64,000 nucleotides of DNA from Bacteroides sp. (GCA_021202275.1 JAJQDI010000018.1:257330-321329); one strand, 5' to 3'. Shown: positions 47,040 to 55,676, counted from the stretch's first letter. The notes: a model not told the origin generated them from the sequence alone. A program made the numbers and translations.

Positions 47040-48875
47040 TTGGATCTATTTAATTACTCCCGCCGAAAGACATCCGTGGTTCATATCGGCGCTACCCCCC
47101 TGGGCGGTGCCAATCCCATCCGCCTGCAATCCATGACCAATACCTCTACCATGGACACAGAGGGGTCTGTGGCGCAAGCCAGGCGTATCGCAGACGCAGG
47201 CGGAGAATACGTCCGGCTCACTACGCAAGGGATCAGGGAGGCCGAAAACCTGAAACCCATCCATGCACACCTTCGCAGAGCGAAATACATGGCTCCGCTG
47301 GTAGCCGATGTACACTTCAACCCCAAAGTAGCAGAGGTAGCCGCCCTGTATGCGGAAAAGGTACGGATCAACCCGGGCAACTATGTAGATAGCGCCCGCA
47401 CGTTCCGGGAGTTGGAATATACCGACGAAGCATACGCCGCGGAGTTGCAGAAAATACGGGATCGTTTTGTACCGTTCCTGAATATCTGCAAAGCGAACCA
47501 CACAGCGATCCGTATCGGCGTGAATCACGGCTCTCTGTCGGACCGGATCATGTCGCGCTACGGAGACACCCCGGAAGGGATGGTAGAATCCTGCATGGAG
47601 TTCCTGCGGATCTGTGTAGAAGAGAACTTCACAGATGTGGTCATCTCCATCAAAGCCTCCAACACGATAGTCATGGCAAAAACGGTACGGCTGCTGGCAC
47701 AGGTAATGGAACAGGAAAGTATGGCTTTTCCCCTGCACCTGGGAGTCACGGAAGCCGGAGACGGAGAAGACGGTCGCATCAAATCGGCGCTGGGCATAGG
47801 AGCCCTACTGGCCGACGGTCTGGGAGATACCATCCGTGTCTCTCTCAGCGAAGAGCCGGAAGTAGAGATCCCGGTGGCACGCAAACTGCGCGATCATATA
47901 CTTTCCCGTCAGAACCACCCTCCGGTAGCGGCTACGGCTTCGCCCGTGTTCAGCTATCTTTCTCCCACACGGCGAAAGACTCATGCGGTGGGCAGGATCG
48001 GAGGAGAAAACCTACCTGTAGTGATATCGGTCCGCATGGATCATTCGCAGGAAACAGATCCGCAATTCCGGCCGGATTATATGTATACAGGACGAGGGCT
48101 ACCCGAAGACAGATTGCCCGATACGGAATATATTCTGGATGCGGATGCCTGGACAGGAGTTCCGCACACCTGGCCTGCTTTCCACTACCAGCAACTGCAA
48201 CAGCTACATACCCATACCGCGGAACAGAAATTCTTTTTCCTCCCTTACCCGGTACTCACGGAAGAGATCCTGACTTGTCTCAGGATACATCCCGAAGTAG
48301 TGGTCATCTCACAAAGCACACATGCCAACCGCCTGGGAGAGCATCGGGCATTGGTACATACCCTGATGAACGCGGGCATCGAAAACCCGGTTGTCTTCTT
48401 CCAGCACTACACGGAAGAACATACCGAAGATCTGCAGATCAAAGCCGCGGCAGATATGGGAGCACTGATCTTAGACGGCTTCTGCGACGGTATCTTTCTC
48501 TACAACCACGGCTGTATCACTCATACCGTGATGGATGCTACGGCTTTTGGTATCTTACAGGCCGGACGGGTACGTACCAGCAAAACGGAATACATCTCTT
48601 GTCCGGGCTGCGGACGCACCTTATTCGATCTGCAAACCACCATCGCCCGCGTCAAAGCGGCGACCTCACATCTGAAAGGACTCAAGATCGGTATCATGGG
48701 ATGTATTGTAAACGGTCCCGGTGAGATGGCCGATGCCGACTATGGCTACGTAGGTGCCGGAAGAGGAAAAATAAGCCTCTATAAAAAGAAGGAATGCATC
48801 GAAAAGAACATTCCGGAAGAGGAAGCGGTAGAGAAGCTGATCGAACTGATCAAGGCCCACGGAGACTATAAGTGA
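47040..48875 (+). CDS. ispG: 4-hydroxy-3-methylbut-2-enyl diphosphate synthase, long form
   Basis: IspG makes HMBPP in the MEP isoprenoid route with a 4Fe-4S cluster. The TIM-barrel part starts DLFNYSRRKTSVVHIG, with QSMTNTSTMDTEG and VADVHFNPKVA. The cluster cysteines are in SCPGCGRTLFDL and MGCIVNGPGE. The length of 611 residues includes the large insertion (about 290-490) known from the Bacteroidetes, Chlamydia and plant forms. The start is a TTG, because no ATG or GTG fits and the family begins here. Tandem heptamers lie where the ribosome site should be. Confidence 0.94.
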   Translation: MDLFNYSRRKTSVVHIGATPLGGANPIRLQSMTNTSTMDTEGSVAQARRIADAGGEYVRLTTQGIREAENLKPIHAHLRRAKYMAPLVADVHFNPKVAEVAALYAEKVRINPGNYVDSARTFRELEYTDEAYAAELQKIRDRFVPFLNICKANHTAIRIGVNHGSLSDRIMSRYGDTPEGMVESCMEFLRICVEENFTDVVISIKASNTIVMAKTVRLLAQVMEQESMAFPLHLGVTEAGDGEDGRIKSALGIGALLADGLGDTIRVSLSEEPEVEIPVARKLRDHILSRQNHPPVAATASPVFSYLSPTRRKTHAVGRIGGENLPVVISVRMDHSQETDPQFRPDYMYTGRGLPEDRLPDTEYILDADAWTGVPHTWPAFHYQQLQQLHTHTAEQKFFFLPYPVLTEEILTCLRIHPEVVVISQSTHANRLGEHRALVHTLMNAGIENPVVFFQHYTEEHTEDLQIKAAADMGALILDGFCDGIFLYNHGCITHTVMDATAFGILQAGRVRTSKTEYISCPGCGRTLFDLQTTIARVKAATSHLKGLKIGIMGCIVNGPGEMADADYGYVGAGRGKISLYKKKECIEKNIPEEEAVEKLIELIKAHGDYK

Positions 48876-49273
48876 TTTACGATGTACAGATGTACGATTT
48901 TGAAATGCAACTATTCTGAGGCAATCATCCACCTGTAGAGACGCACGGCGTGCGTCTCCGCGATATACATCCAACACAAATATACATATGGACACATACG
49001 AATGTTACAACCTGCATTGTATAACGGATTGAATCAGCCACCCAACCCACATTGGATAGATTCATCACAGAAAGGGTCGTACTTCTGCTACGTACGTGTA
49101 TGTATGTTGGACCTGCATCGCGGAGACGCACGCCGTGCGTCTCTACAGGTGGATGATTACGTGGATATACTGGTGTTTCCCAATCGTACATCGTAATTAG
49201 CTTCGCTGACCGCCTGGTTGGCTACGCCGATCTTCGATTGACTTCGTCGACCGTTAGTTCTGTACATCGTAAA
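48876..49273. repeat. Intergenic repeats: heptamer units and a perfect 41-bp inverted pair
   Basis: Degenerate ATTTACGAT/TGTACGAT units lie at both ends. Positions 48924-48964 are the exact reverse complement of 49117-49157; each arm contains the palindrome AGACGCACGGCGTGCGTCT. The arms are separated by 152 bases without a gene. The same core occurs again near 63763. Confidence 0.8.
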
Positions 49274-50041
49274 TCATTGTGTTTTTCTTCTCTTCTCAAA
49301 CAACCACTCCATAAAATCGGGATAGTTGAAAGCCGGTGTCCAGCTATCGTGATTCACACCGGGAAACTCTATATATTCCACATCAGCACCTATTTGTTTC
49401 AAGGATTTGTAGGCCTCGCGTGAGCCACTGACCGGAACCGTAGAGTCCTTGTCGCCATGAAAGATACGGAAATGTACATTCTTTGCTGCTTCCAGACGTG
49501 CCGGATTGACTGTACCGCAAATGGGTATCGCGGCAGCTAATACCTCCGGATAGCGGCAGGCTAGGTCGAACGTACCCATACCTCCCATAGAAAGCCCGAT
49601 CACATATACACGGTCGATATCTACATCCGGCCGTTGCAAATATTCATCCAGCAGTCCTACGACCAGTTCCATGACGGGTGAGATCGGTACACCGGAAGGC
49701 ATCTCCGCGGGAGTGAAAGTCTCCGGACGGTTGCGGTAGGCCCAATAACCATCTTCCGGACATTGTGGATAGAGCACATACGCCGGATATTTCTCGCGGT
49801 TGACAGGGTTGCGGAACATCTCGCTACCGTGCGACAACTGCTTCTCGTTGTCACTACCCCGCTCACCGCCGCCATGCAGAAAAAGAACAAGCGGATACTG
49901 TTGCTGTCCGGGTTCCGGCCGCAACAAACGGTAGTTGAGTGTATCTCCCTGCGATACGAACTGCTTCTTTTCATACTCTCCCTGTGCATAGATAGTACCG
50001 GCCAGGAAGATCAGTAAACCAATCAGAGTAAGTCTTTTCAT
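49274..50041 (-). CDS. Secreted alpha/beta-hydrolase (carboxylesterase/peptidase-like)
   Basis: A signal peptide (MKRLTLIGLLIFLAGTIYAQ) leads into an alpha/beta-hydrolase with oxyanion region LVLFLHGGGERGSD, nucleophile GLSMGGMGTFDL, an Asp in HGDKDSTVP and the His in GVNHDSWT. The length is 255 residues. It resembles the esterase and prolyl-oligopeptidase-like enzymes often tied to xylan or feruloyl ester turnover, but no substrate can be assigned here. The gene stands alone next to the repeats. Confidence 0.88.
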   Translation of the reverse strand: MKRLTLIGLLIFLAGTIYAQGEYEKKQFVSQGDTLNYRLLRPEPGQQQYPLVLFLHGGGERGSDNEKQLSHGSEMFRNPVNREKYPAYVLYPQCPEDGYWAYRNRPETFTPAEMPSGVPISPVMELVVGLLDEYLQRPDVDIDRVYVIGLSMGGMGTFDLACRYPEVLAAAIPICGTVNPARLEAAKNVHFRIFHGDKDSTVPVSGSREAYKSLKQIGADVEYIEFPGVNHDSWTPAFNYPDFMEWLFEKRRKTQ

Positions 50042-50172
50042 GTATAATTAAGATTAAATGGAATTGTTGAAACATGCAAATCTAATCATTCTCTTACAAA
50101 TTACAGAAAAAACCAGCCTAAATTCCATCTATATACCGTTCGGGGATAGGTACCGTACCACACCTGCCGATA

Positions 50173-50206
50173 CAAAAAAGAGCTGTCTGCAATCCGCAAA
50201 CAACTC
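50173..50206 (-). terminator. Terminator after ctpA
   Basis: On the minus strand GAGTTGTTTGC pairs with GCAGACAGCTC (two G-U pairs) around a 5-base loop and is followed by TTTTTTG. Confidence 0.75.
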
Positions 50207-50233
50207 CTTCTATCTATCATACGATATAATCCC

Positions 50234-51919
50234 TTATTCCCTGGCCAATGCTACAGGCATCAGCGTCTCCCGATAGGCCATCTGATCATTCAGGATATTC
50301 AGAGCAGCCTGCAGATCCTCATCATCCTTCAACTGCTGAATGATGCTTCCGCGCTGGTAATAGTAACGCTTCACGATCTCTACGGAAATAAGGCTTTTGA
50401 TATCTTTAGAGAAATGATCCAGATCCCTGTCCAGGTCGTGTTCCAGCTTTTGCTCCAACGCGGCAAACTCTGCCTGCGCACTCTCGAGATAACCTTCAAA
50501 CTCCGCAGCCTCTCTCAGTGTCTTTAAGATCTTAGAACTTTGCTGGTCGTATTTGAAATCCGCCTTCTTCACCATTTCTTTGAATTCCGCGTAGTCTGTA
50601 TCCGAAAGTTCAAAACTCTCTGCCGGAGCAATTGTCGGATGTTTCAACGCATACTCAGTGGCATAGTTGAAGATCAGATTGTCATTGACCAGATAAAACA
50701 GAATATTCGCATATCGTTCCTGGTCCACAATGATATCCGGATTGATCCCTCCTCCGTCACGCACCTCTCTGCCGGCACGGGTATGGAACACCTGAGTCAG
50801 ACTGTCCGGTACACGGGTAGCGATCCCATCGGCATTCCGGTGTTTGTAATCAATCGCCTGTACACATCTTCCGCTGGGAATGTAATATTTAGACGTCGTG
50901 ATCTTTAACGTTCCTCTGTAAGGCAGAGCACGCGGTACCTGCACCAGTCCCTTGCCCAACGTACGGGTTCCAATGATGACTGCGCGATCCAGATCCTGCA
51001 AAACACCGGCCAGAATCTCTGAAGAAGAGGCCGTACCTCCGTTCACCAACACAGCTATCGGAATTTCCGTATCCAACGGCTCACGCAAGGTTTTATACGT
51101 CTGATCGGCTTGTCTGATCTTTCCCTTGGTAGTCACCAGGGTCTGCCCGCGCGGCAAAAAGAAATTGGCTATATCCACTGCCTCATCCAGCAATCCGCCA
51201 CCGTTGTTACGAAGATCGATCACCAGAGAGGTGATACCCTGATTTTGCTTCAGATCCAGAAACACCCGTTTGAACTCTTTCGAAGGGCTTCCCGAGAAAC
51301 TATTCAGATTGATATACCCCACACCGTTCCCGACCACTCCGTAATAAGGTACGGTAGGCAGTTGAATAGACTGGCGCACGATATGGAATTCCATAGGATT
51401 TTCCGTACCCGGACGTTTCACCTTCAGGATGAAATCGGTGCCGATCTGTCCGCGCAACATATCACTGACCTCCTGATTGTTCTTCCCGGCCAGATCCTGC
51501 CCGTCAATCTCCAGAAGCACATCCCCCGGTTTGAGGCCGACCTCAGCCGCGGGCATCCCTTCATAAGGTTCGGCTATCACCGAACGTTTGAGGGTCTGGT
51601 CGTACGTGATCAACGAACCGATACCTCCGTAGGAGCCTTTGATCATCTGTTCCAGTTCGCTCTGATCCTCTTCAGGAAAATAATTGGTATAGGGGTCGAG
51701 TGAATAAAGCATCGCGTCGATCCCTTCACGGATGGTTTTGTTGGGATCGATCGTATCTACGTAGAACATATCCAACTCCTTGACGATCGCGTTGAAAATA
51801 TCCAGGTTCTTGGCAACCTGAAAATTCCGGTTATCCGCGGCTTTAAACCCCAGAAAACCGGTAACCACACCCACCACAGCAAGGAGAAGAAGAGTCTGTT
51901 TATTCCATATTTTTTTCAT
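50234..51919 (-). CDS. ctpA: S41 family C-terminal processing peptidase
   Basis: One N-terminal hydrophobic segment (about residues 8-24) anchors or exports the protein. A PDZ domain follows (GGIGSLITYDQ to VLLEIDGQDL, about 95-165), then the protease domain with VLVNGGTASSSEILAG (catalytic Ser) and TLGKGLVQ (Lys). The C-terminal 150 residues are helical. It trims C-termini of periplasmic proteins. Length is 561 residues. The PfkB gene lies 46 bases upstream and may share its transcript. Confidence 0.94.
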   Translation of the reverse strand: MKKIWNKQTLLLLAVVGVVTGFLGFKAADNRNFQVAKNLDIFNAIVKELDMFYVDTIDPNKTIREGIDAMLYSLDPYTNYFPEEDQSELEQMIKGSYGGIGSLITYDQTLKRSVIAEPYEGMPAAEVGLKPGDVLLEIDGQDLAGKNNQEVSDMLRGQIGTDFILKVKRPGTENPMEFHIVRQSIQLPTVPYYGVVGNGVGYINLNSFSGSPSKEFKRVFLDLKQNQGITSLVIDLRNNGGGLLDEAVDIANFFLPRGQTLVTTKGKIRQADQTYKTLREPLDTEIPIAVLVNGGTASSSEILAGVLQDLDRAVIIGTRTLGKGLVQVPRALPYRGTLKITTSKYYIPSGRCVQAIDYKHRNADGIATRVPDSLTQVFHTRAGREVRDGGGINPDIIVDQERYANILFYLVNDNLIFNYATEYALKHPTIAPAESFELSDTDYAEFKEMVKKADFKYDQQSSKILKTLREAAEFEGYLESAQAEFAALEQKLEHDLDRDLDHFSKDIKSLISVEIVKRYYYQRGSIIQQLKDDEDLQAALNILNDQMAYRETLMPVALARE

Positions 51920-51965
51920 TCTCTATTTCGGTTAAAGTAAAGTGTAAAAATAATGTATTCCGGAT

Positions 51966-52952
51966 TTATTCCGACAGAACTTCATTAATATTTAACTTTA
52001 TTTCATCCCACTGAGCCTGAGGTATCGTAGTGCCGATCACCTGTATAACATTCCCTGCCAGAATGGAACCAATTTTAGCACATTTGTCCAAAGAGTAGCC
52101 ACTGGTGAGCCCATACAGGAATCCGGCGGCGAAGTAATCGCCCGCGCCGGTTGTATCCAGTACCTGAGGCACAGGAATCGCCGAAACTTTCACGGTCTCT
52201 GTTCCCTTTTTGATATAAGAACCGCCCGCGCCCACCTTCACCACAGCGATGCTGCACATACGCGCGATCTGATCCAGAGCCTCTTCGGGCTCTTTTCCTG
52301 TGAACGCTTTGGCCTCCTCTTCATTGGCAAAGACCACATCCACATGCTTATTGATGAGCATAGAGAAGAACTCAAGATCACCTTCTACAATATTGTAGCT
52401 GGCAAGGTCCATACACACCTGTAACCCCGCCTCTTTAGCCAGTTCGATGGCCCGCAGGATCATCTGATGATCCTGTACCAGATACCCTTCCACATACAGA
52501 TACGAGTATCCTTTGAACATATCCAGAGAGAGGTCTTCGGCCTTCAGTGTAGAAGCTGCCCCGAGAAAAGTACCAAAGGTCCGCTGACCATCCGGAGAAA
52601 TAAATGTAGAAGCCACTCCCGAGGGCAGATCACAAACCAGCAGTTTCTGTTCGATCCCGTTCCGGACCAGATTGTTCCGGTAAAACTCACCGTAAGAATC
52701 CTCACCGATCTTACCGATGAATCCGGTACCTGCTCCCAGACAAGCCAGGCCGAGTATGGTATTGCCTGCCGATCCACCGGTGGCCAGATAAGTCTGCATA
52801 TGGCTGAACACCTGATTGATCTGCTGTAATTTATCGCTGTCTATCAATTGCATACTTCCTTTCGGAAGATCCATTTGTTGTAATATCGAGTCGTCTGTCA
52901 GTGTTGCAAGTACATCTACCAGGGCGTTCCCCAATCCAATAATTTTGTCCAT
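51966..52952 (-). CDS. PfkB family carbohydrate/nucleoside kinase (adenosine kinase-like)
   Basis: The ribokinase-type fold begins MDKIIGLGNALVDVLATL, with the GGSAGNTILGLACLG block and the C-terminal LDTTGAGDYFAAGFLYG that holds the catalytic Asp. The ATG at 52952 fits the family start; the longer frame adds ten residues into the tRNA-side promoter region. Length is 328 residues. The N-terminus and GNxxxD pattern resemble adenosine kinases, but the substrate is not certain. Confidence 0.92.
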   Translation of the reverse strand: MDKIIGLGNALVDVLATLTDDSILQQMDLPKGSMQLIDSDKLQQINQVFSHMQTYLATGGSAGNTILGLACLGAGTGFIGKIGEDSYGEFYRNNLVRNGIEQKLLVCDLPSGVASTFISPDGQRTFGTFLGAASTLKAEDLSLDMFKGYSYLYVEGYLVQDHQMILRAIELAKEAGLQVCMDLASYNIVEGDLEFFSMLINKHVDVVFANEEEAKAFTGKEPEEALDQIARMCSIAVVKVGAGGSYIKKGTETVKVSAIPVPQVLDTTGAGDYFAAGFLYGLTSGYSLDKCAKIGSILAGNVIQVIGTTIPQAQWDEIKLNINEVLSE

Positions 52953-52975
52953 TCTTAGAAATTTTTTGCAAAGAT

Positions 52976-53007
52976 ATTGCATATTTCAAAATATCCTATT
53001 ACTTTTG
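52976..53007 (+). promoter_or_regulatory. Promoter of the first tRNA-Asn gene
   Basis: ATTG at 52976-52979 (three of four -33 bases), a 20-base spacer and TACTTTTG at 53000-53007 lie just before the tRNA. A similar block precedes the second tRNA-Asn. Confidence 0.7.
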
Positions 53008-53028
53008 CATCGCATTTGAGAAAAACAT

Positions 53029-53102
53029 TCTTCCTTAGCTCAGTTGGTTAGAGCATCTGACTGTTAATCAGAGGGTCCTTGGTTCAAGTCCAAGAGGAAG
53101 AG
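53029..53102 (+). tRNA. tRNA-Asn (GTT), first copy
   Basis: Acceptor TCTTCCT (53029-53035) pairs with AGGAAGA (53095-53101), with discriminator G. The D-arm is AGCTCAGTTGGTTAGAGC, the anticodon loop CTGTTAA gives GTT, and the T-arm CTTGG/CCAAG holds TTCAAGT. CCA is not encoded. A terminator follows at once. Confidence 0.97.
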
Positions 53103-53103
53103 C

Positions 53104-53137
53104 AAAAAAGGTATAACCCGGTGGTCATACCTTTTTT
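53104..53137 (+). terminator. Terminator of the first tRNA-Asn
   Basis: AAAAAAGGTAT (53104-53114) pairs with ATACCTTTTTT (53127-53137). Confidence 0.9.
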
Positions 53138-53280
53138 CATGGGATGTATCTCTCCCACTTCGCTGCACACACCGTCCGTATAAACAGACTCCGGAATACA
53201 CTGTAATTTCTTCCTATAGCATTCATCCGACTTTTCGTTCCTTCTCATTCACGAGCCATTCCTCCGGATTTTCTACTTAG

Positions 53281-53400
53281 ATTTTTTGTGATTGTTGCCT
53301 TCACGCCTTCACCGATAGCATGAAATAACTTTATATCAGCACTTTATATGTGAAGGCAAACTACTTTTTTGTGCTTTCACTTGCTTTCACACCTTCACAC
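53281..53400. repeat. Left arm of a 120-bp inverted repeat
   Basis: The segment contains GCCTTCACGCCTTCACC, TATGTGAAGGCA and CTTTCACTTGCTTTCACACC. The same blocks occur in reverse orientation at 55262-55380, with an AT-rich middle that varies. Confidence 0.65.
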
Positions 53401-53604
53401 ATAAATAGTTTACCTAAATACAATATTCAATTAATTATCAAACAATTACCTCAACGAAATAACTAAACCCATATACAATTCCCTGTTCCCGAACAATTCA
53501 TCAGAGAGAGATACCCGGACTCTTTCAGGTAAAGCGAAGAAAAACACCGTGGAACGGCTGTCAACACACAGGAAACCATCTGTTCCTATACAGATACGTT
53601 ACTG

Positions 53605-53686
53605 GTCCCACGCCGTGGGACTTCTTGTTTCATGGCGTGGGACATATCGTTTCACGCCGCGGGACGTATCGTCCCACGGCGTAGGA
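53605..53686. repeat. Cluster of four CCCACGCCGTGGGA palindromes
   Basis: A perfect GTCCCACG-C-CGTGGGAC palindrome (53605-53621) is followed by three decayed half or full copies near 53632, 53652 and 53671. No gene is seen in this region. Confidence 0.65.
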
Positions 53687-54132
53687 TCACCAGGATACCA
53701 TTGAACAAACAACCTCCTATTCTGCAAAGAACACCCGGATACAGGAATGCCTGCACACGTACAGGACAGTCGGAATAAATCGCAAACCACTATGTCTGTG
53801 GGGTATACCCCTCTCAGAGCGCAGAGTGTACGTGGTAAGTTCTTCTCTATCGTATATCGTTTCCATATATAGTTTCGTAGTTTACTATTCGTTTACTACA
53901 TGAGTCCCTAATTTGGGAAATATAAATAACATACTTTCTATCAAACTGATTTTCAACCAAAAGGATGAAGATCCAGCCCTATAATAGGAGGAATACATTT
54001 AACCAGTCAACCCAAACGGTTTTTCTTCTCTTTAGTTGAAAGAAATCAGACACAATTTCCTATAAAAGACTCTTGAATCGCAGATCTACGAAGTCAACCA
54101 GGCAATTGACAGATTTGACCAACGAATATGAA

Positions 54133-54197
54133 AAGTGCTGGAAGCACTCACTTTTTATCATCATTTTTATACCCAGGGTGGCGGCTCGCTCCGTTCC
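54133..54197 (+). repeat. Degenerate copy of the CAGGGTGGCGG element
   Basis: An AGTGCT...AGCACT hairpin is followed by CCCAGGGTGGCGGCTCGCTC. A closely similar arrangement ends the larger element at 55014-55074. Confidence 0.5.
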
Positions 54198-54317
54198 TCT
54201 ACATTTCACTTTATTCTGGGTTAGAATCACTCGTGTCTATAGCACTATAGATACATTGTAAACTAAATACCTGATCATTAATGAAAGGTTTTATTACAGA
54301 TTTTGGTAACTATTCCC

Positions 54318-54325
54318 TATCTTTG
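54318..54325 (+). promoter_or_regulatory. -7 box upstream of the symE leader
   Basis: TATCTTTG matches TAnnTTTG. Transcription would start near 54332, giving a leader of about 170 bases. The -33 element is not clear. Confidence 0.5.
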
Positions 54326-54331
54326 CAGTAC

Positions 54332-54505
54332 CCAATATTTAGTAAATCAATAATGCATTGTTAAAATGGAATATGTATGTTGTAAAGACATAGAGGCAGG
54401 CTTACGGGTGCAAGTCCCGGAACTTTTTTATTCCATAATGTATTATGGTTTACTAATGTTGGGCGAGACCTGCCTTCTTTTTATTCATTTTTTAAATTCT
54501 TTATT
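54332..54505 (+). ncRNA. Structured leader RNA of symE
   Basis: AGGCAGG (54394-54400) pairs with CCTGCCT (54469-54475), closing a multibranch fold with CGGG/CCCG around TGCAAGT (54405-54419) and CCATAAT/ATTATGG (54433-54448). A T-rich tract follows the closing stem. TTACTAATGTTGGGC (54450-54464) is the perfect complement of 54508-54522 in the symE start region. The leader can thus form either the closed fold or a hairpin that hides the start codon. Confidence 0.55.
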
Positions 54506-54799
54506 ATGCCCAACATTAGTAAGAAAAAAAACAGTGCGAAAGGAGCGAAAGTCTCCGGTAAGAAACCCCTCAAAGCCAAAGTGCTAAAGATCAAAAACTC
54601 AGATGAAAGTCTGCACCTCAGACGGCTTACCGTCTCCTCCCAGAGCGTAATCAACAAAAAAAGCAGCAACGGACTCAAACCCATTCCTTTTCTACGGTTG
54701 ATGGGAGTATGGCTCGATCAGGCAGGATTCCCCATTAACAGCCAGGTAGATGTAATTGTAGACAACAATCTGCTTATTATAAAACCGGCAGATTCATAA
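54506..54799 (+). CDS. symE: SymE-family type I toxin-like protein
   Basis: The 97-residue protein has a basic Lys-rich N-terminus (about 1-30) and a C-terminal SymE/AbrB-like domain: LRRLTVSSQS, IPFLRLMGVWLDQAGFPINSQVDVIV and NNLLIIKPA. SymE toxins cleave or condense nucleic acids and are normally held down by an antisense RNA (SymR). Here no antisense promoter is clear, but the leader carries a sequence that can pair with the start region. It is the only gene between the two tRNA-Asn genes. Confidence 0.85.
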   Translation: MPNISKKKNSAKGAKVSGKKPLKAKVLKIKNSDESLHLRRLTVSSQSVINKKSSNGLKPIPFLRLMGVWLDQAGFPINSQVDVIVDNNLLIIKPADS

Positions 54800-54839
54800 A
54801 GCCGTAAAAGAAGCGGTCTCCACATGGAAAAATCGGTCT

Positions 54840-55075
54840 ATCTCTAAGTCCTGAAGGGACGATCGATCCTAACCCAGGGTAAGGAGGACGAAACGCAGTA
54901 TAGTCTGACGACACCCTGGGGTGCAAACCGCACACGAAAGTGAGAGCTGAACCCGCGGTAGACGCAGTCAAAGCACGACCGAAAGAAAGTAGTGCACTGA
55001 AATTTCGGTCGTACCTCCAGCACTCTCTGTGCTACGCTGTGTATAACCCCAGGGTGGCGGTTTGCTCCGGTTCCG
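54840..55075. repeat. Structured interspersed element with CCCAGGGT palindromes
   Basis: AACCCAGGGT (54871-54880), ACCCTGGGG (54913-54921) and CCCCAGGGT (55047-55055) can pair with each other. ACGACCGAAA (54975-54984) pairs perfectly with TTTCGGTCGT (55003-55012), and AGCAC...GTGCT lies at 55019-55033. The segment codes for nothing convincing. Confidence 0.6.
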
Positions 55076-55261
55076 TGCGCTTACCTTTACCCTCTCAATA
55101 AATCGGGACAAGTCGGACTAGAATCGAACGTGCTTACAGGACTTCCAGTAGATCATACAGATAACAGCTCACCATTTATTTCTTTCAACGAAAGGGAAAA
55201 GAGAATTATCTGTAACAGGATGAATACAGTCAACCAGTCAACCCAAACCAGGACGATACAC

Positions 55262-55380
55262 GGTGAAGGTGTGAAAGCAAGTGAAAGCATAAAAGACAGT
55301 CTACCTTCACACTTAATACATTATTATACAACATCTTATACACCTATGTGAAGGCGTGAAGGCAAAAAACACAAAAACTT
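55262..55380. repeat. Right arm of the 120-bp inverted repeat
   Basis: The segment is the diverged reverse complement of 53281-53400 (GGTGTGAAAGCAAGTGAAAG, GTGAAGGCGTGAAGGCAA). The two arms enclose symE. The stretches 55076-55261 and 55381-55572 show no gene. Confidence 0.65.
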
Positions 55381-55572
55381 TAAGTAAAAAATTCTCGTAG
55401 GAGCGTAGGTACGCTTTTAAATATACAGACCGTGGTACGGATCTTGTCGTCCCATGCTCCATCACTTTCCGGACATACGTAGCGAAAGCCACCATCTATC
55501 TATAAACCAGCGGATAATCATTTAATTCCTATTTTTTATTTCTCAAAAATTGCATATATCAAAATAAGCTAT

Positions 55573-55580
55573 TACTTTTG
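55573..55580 (+). promoter_or_regulatory. -7 box of the second tRNA-Asn gene
   Basis: TACTTTTG lies 21 bases before the tRNA. The preceding 40 bases (TTGCATATATCAAAATA) resemble those before the first copy, so promoter and tRNA were duplicated together. Confidence 0.7.
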
Positions 55581-55601
55581 CAATCACATTGAAGCAAACA
55601 T

Positions 55602-55675
55602 TCTTCCTTAGCTCAGTCGGTTAGAGCATCTGACTGTTAATCAGAGGGTCCTTGGTTCAAGTCCAAGAGGAAGAG
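55602..55675 (+). tRNA. tRNA-Asn (GTT), second copy
   Basis: It is identical to the first copy except for GTCGG instead of GTTGG in the D-loop. The acceptor TCTTCCT/AGGAAGA, anticodon GTT and T-arm are intact. Its 3' half is repeated at 62194, marking it as an integration site. Confidence 0.97.
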
Positions 55676-55676
55676 C
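55634..55676 (+). repeat. Left attachment-site repeat (3' end of tRNA-Asn)
   Basis: These 43 bases, from CTGTTAA of the anticodon loop to the base after the discriminator, recur at 62194-62236 with one mismatch (A against G). Confidence 0.8.

Larger units (their letters stand above)
53138..54317. other. Gene-free, repeat-rich stretch between the tRNA-Asn genes (left part)
   Basis: Apart from the repeats listed separately, no ORF has convincing coding character. A copy of GAATACATTTAACCAGTCAA lies near 53990, with a diverged direct copy near 55227. Confidence 0.5.

Noticed and set aside
54394..54475. Group II intron or tRNA-like gene at the CGGGTGCAAGTCCCG hairpin
   Set aside because: No domain V, no reverse transcriptase and no complete cloverleaf are seen; a structured leader explains it better.
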